A DNA stretch of 7,375 nt. Origin: Methanocalculus sp. Its GTDB lineage: Archaea > Halobacteriota > Methanomicrobia > Methanomicrobiales > Methanocorpusculaceae. Position numbers and translations under genes: made by a program. The stretch covers positions 1 to 7,375 of the forward strand of contig NZ_JARVGN010000072.1 of NCBI RefSeq assembly GCF_029762515.1, read 5' to 3'. The notes beneath the pieces were generated by a model, which had not been told where the DNA came from, did no database searches, and saw only the letters and a list, made by a program, of their open reading frames with translations. Of this stretch, positions 4,621 to 7,375 are shown piece after piece. Position 1 is the stretch's first letter. Each line of letters starts with the position of its first letter.

Positions 4621-5448
4621 TTAATCCCGTATCCCGCCTGAAACCGTGATCGTCTTCTCGATGATCGGGATATCCACACCGGCTTCCTCAAGTGCCCGCT
4701 CAACCACATACCGGACACCGGAACAACAGGGCACCTCCATATGGGCGACGGTGATCGTTTTGATCTTATGCAGGGTGAAGATCTCAACCAGAATCTGGAT
4801 ATATCCTTCAATATCAGAATCCAGTTTCGGGCAGAAGTTCACCAGCACACGGTTTTTCAGGAGATCGGCATGGAAATTCCCGTATGCAAACGGGACGCAG
4901 TCTGAGGAGACGAGGAGATCCGCATCATCGAAACAGGGTGCTGCGGGATTGATGAGCCGGAGCTGAACCGGCCACTGCCTGAGTTCAGATGGTGCCGGGG
5001 CACCAGCTCCCTTCACGTCATCCCGGATGATGGTGTGCGGAGCCGTTCCCGGACAGTCCGGGTGGGTGCAGGGGGACTCTGTCGGTCCTTTCTCCTGGTA
5101 GGGCACCGGAATATCATGCTCCTGGAGGAAGGCAACAGCCCGTTCATAGAGATCCATCCGGTCATGCTTGTCAAGATGTTCAAGATGTGCCCTGATGACA
5201 GCATCACCCTTGGAAACGATCGTCCGCATCACCTCCCATTCATCATACGGCTCAGCTTCGCGTTCGATAACCGAGATTGCCCCTTCCGGACAGGTGCCGA
5301 TACAGGCGCCAAGGCCATCGCAGTAGAGATCGCTGACCAGCCGGGCTTTTCCGTCGATGATCTGAAGTGCTCCCTCAGGGCAGTCGGGGATGCATTCCCC
5401 ACACCCGGTGCAGAGATCCTCATTAATCCTGATGATCTGTCTTTTCAT
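4621..5448 (-). CDS. Ferredoxin-domain Fe-S protein with a C-terminal Cys-containing domain
   Basis: The 275-aa cytoplasmic protein opens with a bacterial-type two-cluster ferredoxin domain. The first motif is complete: Cys13-x2-Cys16-x2-Cys19-x3-Cys23. The second is CDGLGACIGTC (43-53), with Leu46 where the second cysteine would be, so cluster II lacks one standard ligand. After residue 65 comes a helical linker, a short SPCTHPDCPG stretch, and a C-terminal region with SSDCVPFAYG, NFCPKLDSD and HMEVPCCSGVR. I recall such CDGLGxC ferredoxin-like proteins in methanogens and clostridia, where the role is unassigned; electron transfer or Fe-S-based sensing is inference. The ATG at 5448 follows GGAGG (5460-5456) by seven bases. 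larE lies upstream on the same strand with a 206-bp gap. The end faces the ferritin-like gene. Confidence 0.8.
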   Translation of the reverse strand: MKRQIIRINEDLCTGCGECIPDCPEGALQIIDGKARLVSDLYCDGLGACIGTCPEGAISVIEREAEPYDEWEVMRTIVSKGDAVIRAHLEHLDKHDRMDLYERAVAFLQEHDIPVPYQEKGPTESPCTHPDCPGTAPHTIIRDDVKGAGAPAPSELRQWPVQLRLINPAAPCFDDADLLVSSDCVPFAYGNFHADLLKNRVLVNFCPKLDSDIEGYIQILVEIFTLHKIKTITVAHMEVPCCSGVRYVVERALEEAGVDIPIIEKTITVSGGIRD

Positions 5449-5459
5449 GTTTTTTCCTC

Positions 5460-5654
5460 CTATAAGATGCAATCCTTACAATCCTGCTCGCCACAGGGAA
5501 GGTTATCTATTTTCCATTTGAGTGCCCAGCGCTTAATATCTCTGATCACGCCAACTACCTTGATCTGATCAACAAAGCTCGAGCCATGCGTGATGCCCTG
5601 CCTCCAGCAGGAGATATCTCGAAAAATTACCGGGAAGGAGGAGGGGTGAGGGGT
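5460..5654 (-). other. Open reading frame or gene remnant with Cys-rich end
   Basis: Reading on from the larE stop (TAA, 5657-5655) in the same frame, the minus strand stays open for 64 codons to a TAG at 5462-5460. That stop overlaps the GGAGG site of the ferredoxin gene. The translation looks protein-like in its second half: GSSFVDQIKVVGVIRDIKRW, then a basic stretch, then LPCGEQDCKDCIL. There is no ATG. A GTG at 5549, preceded by AGGT, would give a 29-aa peptide with a C-x4-C-x2-C tail. Alternatives are a real small coupled gene, the tail of a decayed gene, or chance. I do not recognise a family. Confidence 0.35.
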
Positions 5655-6443
5655 TTACAAAGAGAGTGTTTCATCCATGCTCCCGCTCCGAAATCCGGCC
5701 AGATCGAGCGTGGCATATAATAACCCAAGCTCTCTGACTGCTGATACAATCTCATCACGACCCGCAAGTGCCAGCCCAAACTCCTCCGGAGGCACTTCGA
5801 TTCTGGCAATATCTCCATGGATTCTGAATCGAAACCGGGAGAGTCCCAAGCCCCTCAGGATCTCTTCTCCCATTTCTATGATGCGCAGTTTCTCATATGT
5901 GACCGGTTCCCCATAGGGGATCCGGGTCGCAAGGCAGGCATCTGAGGGCTTGTCCCGGAAAGAATACCCGCATTCACGAGCCATCTCACGGATCTCCGGT
6001 TTACCAATTTCAGCCTCGATAAAAGGATGGATGATCCCCTCCTCATCACTCACAGCAAGGCCGGGCCGAAATTCCCCGAGATCAGAAGTGTTCGCGCCAT
6101 CAATGATCACGGCACCTTCCCCGATCTCTTTCAGGATACTGGATTGCGCACGTTTGCAGACTGCACACCGATCAACAGGGTTCTCACAGAATCGCTCATC
6201 ATCAAGAATAGGAAAAGGAACCACCTCGCAGTCGATTCCAAGTTCTTCTGCGATCCTGAGAGCCTCATCCACTGCCCGGCGGGGCATGAGGGGTGAGTCG
6301 AGGAGTATATACCGGGCCTTTCCATCAGGGTTGCTGGAGACAACCGCAGCAAGGAGTGAACTATCAACTCCCCCGGAATAGGCAACGATCAATGGTCCAA
6401 GATCCCCAAGAATCTTCACGACCCGTTTGAATTGATCATTCAT
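5655..6443 (-). CDS. larE: ATP-dependent sacrificial sulfur transferase LarE
   Basis: The 262-aa protein is a PP-loop ATPase of the LarE family. The pyrophosphate-binding loop SGGVDSS is at 23-29. LarE adenylates the carboxylates of biscarboxylated nicotinic acid mononucleotide and inserts sulfur, a step in making the nickel-pincer nucleotide of lactate racemase. In Lactobacillus plantarum the sulfur comes from Cys176; Cys170 here, in PSDACLATRIPYG (166-178), is at the equivalent place. Additional cysteines Cys86, Cys93 and Cys96 (FCENPVDRCAVCK) may be structural or cluster ligands. Length is normal for the family. The ATG at 6443 is preceded by AGGAGGGGATCT, though with a long 12-nt spacer. 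No larB, larC or larA is in the window, so the real substrate here is open. The gene is divergent from moaD-moaE, another sulfur-transfer system, and shares its promoter region. Confidence 0.88.
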   Translation of the reverse strand: MNDQFKRVVKILGDLGPLIVAYSGGVDSSLLAAVVSSNPDGKARYILLDSPLMPRRAVDEALRIAEELGIDCEVVPFPILDDERFCENPVDRCAVCKRAQSSILKEIGEGAVIIDGANTSDLGEFRPGLAVSDEEGIIHPFIEAEIGKPEIREMARECGYSFRDKPSDACLATRIPYGEPVTYEKLRIIEMGEEILRGLGLSRFRFRIHGDIARIEVPPEEFGLALAGRDEIVSAVRELGLLYATLDLAGFRSGSMDETLSL

Positions 6444-6479
6444 CTCTTCAGATCCCCTCCTAAGCTCACAAGTACCTGC

Positions 6480-6519
6480 ATATAAGGCATCGAAAGAGAA
6501 TAAGTATATGGAGATGATC
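6480..6519. promoter_or_regulatory. Divergent larE / moaD promoter region
   Basis: ATATAAGG at 6480-6487 reads as a TATA box on both strands. On the minus strand it predicts a larE start near 6458; on the plus strand it predicts a moaD start near 6509, just at the GGAGATGATC ribosome site (6510-6519). A second plus-strand candidate, AGTATATGG at 6504-6512, would make moaD leaderless. Only 83 bp separate the two start codons, so shared control is possible but not shown. Confidence 0.5.
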
Positions 6520-6526
6520 TGAATTG

Positions 6527-6802
6527 ATGATCACGATCAAAGCATTTGCACGTTTCAGGGAGGTACTCGGATCAGAGACCACCAGGGAAGTGGCTGAGGG
6601 AACAACACTCGCGGCACTGCTTCAGGAGATCGCCCGGAAAAACCCGAAGATGAAGGCATCCCTGTATGATGATGACGGCACCCTTCGCCGCTATATCATC
6701 GTGATGCAGAACAAAAAGCGGGTGAACCACAGTGAGATTGAGTCAGTCATCCTCAATGACGGCGATGAGATTGCACTCTATCCACCAGTTGCCGGAGGCT
6801 GA
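6527..6802 (+). CDS. moaD: MoaD-type sulfur carrier, molybdopterin synthase small subunit
   Basis: The 91-aa protein has the beta-grasp pattern of MoaD/ThiS proteins: ITIKAFARFREVLG at the N-terminus, GTTLAALLQEI in the middle, LNDGDEIALYPPVAGG at the end. The C-terminal Gly-Gly is the site that is adenylated and converted to thiocarboxylate, the sulfur donor for molybdopterin. Length is typical. The ATG at 6527 is chosen over the TTG three bases before it. The gene is followed after five bases by moaE, its synthase partner. The codons of the terminal Gly-Gly (GGA GGC) also form the GGAGG ribosome site of moaE. The activating enzyme (MoeB-like) is not in this window. Confidence 0.88.
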   Translation: MITIKAFARFREVLGSETTREVAEGTTLAALLQEIARKNPKMKASLYDDDGTLRRYIIVMQNKKRVNHSEIESVILNDGDEIALYPPVAGG

Positions 6803-6807
6803 AGAGA

Positions 6808-7212
6808 ATGGTTGTTACAGTTACCCAGGAAGACTTTGATATCAACAGGCTGATCGAGGAGAGAAAAGCCTCTGATATGGGCGGCTTCGTCTCGTTCATC
6901 GGGATTGTCCGGGATGACGGGATCGAGCGGATCGAGCTTGAGGCACACCAGGAGGTCGCCGTGGAGGAACTCGAAGCGATCCGTGACGAGGCATTCGCGA
7001 AGTTTCCGATCAAATCCGTTGATATAATCCACCGGATCGGCGACCTTGATATCGGCGACAACATCGTTTTAATTCTGGTCGGGGCAGGCCACAGGCGGGA
7101 AGCATTTGAGGGATGCGAATACATCATCGACCGGCTGAAGGAACGTGTCCCGATCTGGAAGAAGGAGTATACGCCGGACGGGGAACGGTGGGTGCACGGA
7201 GAGCACCATTAA
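6808..7212 (+). CDS. moaE: Molybdopterin synthase large (catalytic) subunit MoaE
   Basis: The 134-aa protein has the MoaE hallmarks: GGFVSFIGIVRDD at 25-37, HRIGDLDIGDNIVLI at 75-89, AGHRREAFEGC at 93-103 and RLKERVPIWKKE at 109-120. Lys111 and Lys118 are spaced by seven like the catalytic Lys119 and Lys126 of Escherichia coli MoaE. With thiocarboxylated MoaD it puts two sulfurs on precursor Z (cPMP) to make molybdopterin, needed for the molybdenum or tungsten enzymes of methanogenesis. Length is slightly short, as is usual in archaea. The ATG at 6808 follows the moaD stop by five bases and uses GGAGG at 6794-6798. Coupled translation and one-to-one subunit supply are likely. Confidence 0.92.
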   Translation: MVVTVTQEDFDINRLIEERKASDMGGFVSFIGIVRDDGIERIELEAHQEVAVEELEAIRDEAFAKFPIKSVDIIHRIGDLDIGDNIVLILVGAGHRREAFEGCEYIIDRLKERVPIWKKEYTPDGERWVHGEHH

Positions 7213-7228
7213 ACTTCTTTAATCCTCT

Positions 7229-7375
7229 TCACCAGAGTGTTCCGTCTGCCATCTCTGCATATTCGCATTCCTCGCAGATCCGTCCCCGGGCATCCCACTC
7301 ACGATCGGTATAGGGTCCAAGAGAACCCTTCCCGCAGTAATCACAGGTGCGATAGCGGCGGGGCGAGGTCCCACC
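7229..7375 (-). CDS. C-terminal part of a zinc-ribbon protein (partial)
   Basis: On the minus strand the frame entering from the window edge is open for 48 codons and stops at a TGA (7231-7229). It encodes a zinc ribbon: Cys-x2-Cys in RTCDYCGKG, a 19-residue spacer containing YTDREWDARGR, then CEECEYAEM, ending GTLW. The product is probably the C-terminal metal-binding end of a longer or small protein whose start lies outside. It ends 16 bp after and convergent to moaE. No family can be named from this piece. Confidence 0.65.
   Translation of the reverse strand, partial: GGTSPRRYRTCDYCGKGSLGPYTDREWDARGRICEECEYAEMADGTLW

Noticed and set aside
5035..5568. 177-codon plus-strand open frame
   Set aside because: It is antisense to the ferredoxin gene, whose Fe-S motifs and GGAGG site fix the minus strand as coding; the plus-strand product shows no domain.
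5549..5600. Short frame MARALLIRSR from the minus-strand ATG near 5587
   Set aside because: Ten codons, no ribosome site, no conservation argument; not supported as a gene.
5950..6381. 143-codon plus-strand open frame
   Set aside because: Antisense shadow of larE; Ser/Arg-rich low-information product without any motif.
1..7375. CRISPR array, tRNA or rRNA genes
   Set aside because: No regularly spaced short repeats, no cloverleaf with TTCGA-type loop, and no conserved rRNA segments were found on either strand.

Overview
The window looks like the chromosome of a methanogenic archaeon, most plausibly of the order Methanomicrobiales. Three things suggest this: a methanogenesis marker 8 gene (a family confined to methanogens and their close relatives), a stand-alone ArcS-type core-domain gene, and archaeal signals such as TATA boxes about 25 nt before starts, GGTGATC-type Shine-Dalgarno sites and U-tract terminators. 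Base composition is moderately GC-rich, with a more AT-rich accessory patch at about 1.9-3.2 kb. The order-level assignment is from gene content and recall, not from a search. No rRNA, tRNA, CRISPR array or insertion sequence was seen.

Layout. 1-923 (+): the tail of a possible upstream gene, then methanogenesis marker protein 8. 930-1562 (-): a 210-aa protein with the complete ArcS motif PC-X3-KPY-X2-S-X2-H, convergent with the marker gene. 1630-3098: an accessory stretch with two unrelated RelE/ParE-type toxin-antitoxin pairs (both -). Between them are a decayed copy of the 5' end of the ArcS-like gene and a leaderless 46-aa zinc-ribbon gene (+). The first pair sits between two ~117-bp direct repeats (84% identical) made of the 5' end and upstream region of the ArcS-like gene, so it appears to have split or been bracketed by a duplicated gene start. 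3175-4029 (-): an unidentified polytopic membrane protein. 4258-4569 (+): an encapsulated-ferritin-type protein with a clear terminator. 4621-5448 (-): a two-cluster ferredoxin-domain protein whose second motif lacks one cysteine. 5460-5654 (-): an open, startless reading frame with a Cys-rich end. 5655-6443 (-): LarE, a PP-loop sulfur transferase. 6527-7212 (+): moaD-moaE, the two subunits of molybdopterin synthase, divergent from larE. 7229 to the window end (-): the C-terminus of a zinc-ribbon protein.

How the parts fit. The right half is a redox, iron and sulfur neighbourhood: a ferritin-like protein, an Fe-S protein, a sacrificial sulfur transferase and a sulfur-carrier/synthase pair for the molybdenum/tungsten cofactor needed by formate and formylmethanofuran dehydrogenases. 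The left half is methanogen core function (marker 8, ArcS-like protein) interrupted by mobile-type stress modules. The most unusual item is the direct-repeat-bracketed toxin-antitoxin module at the start of the ArcS-like gene. I do not see a complete new multi-gene system.
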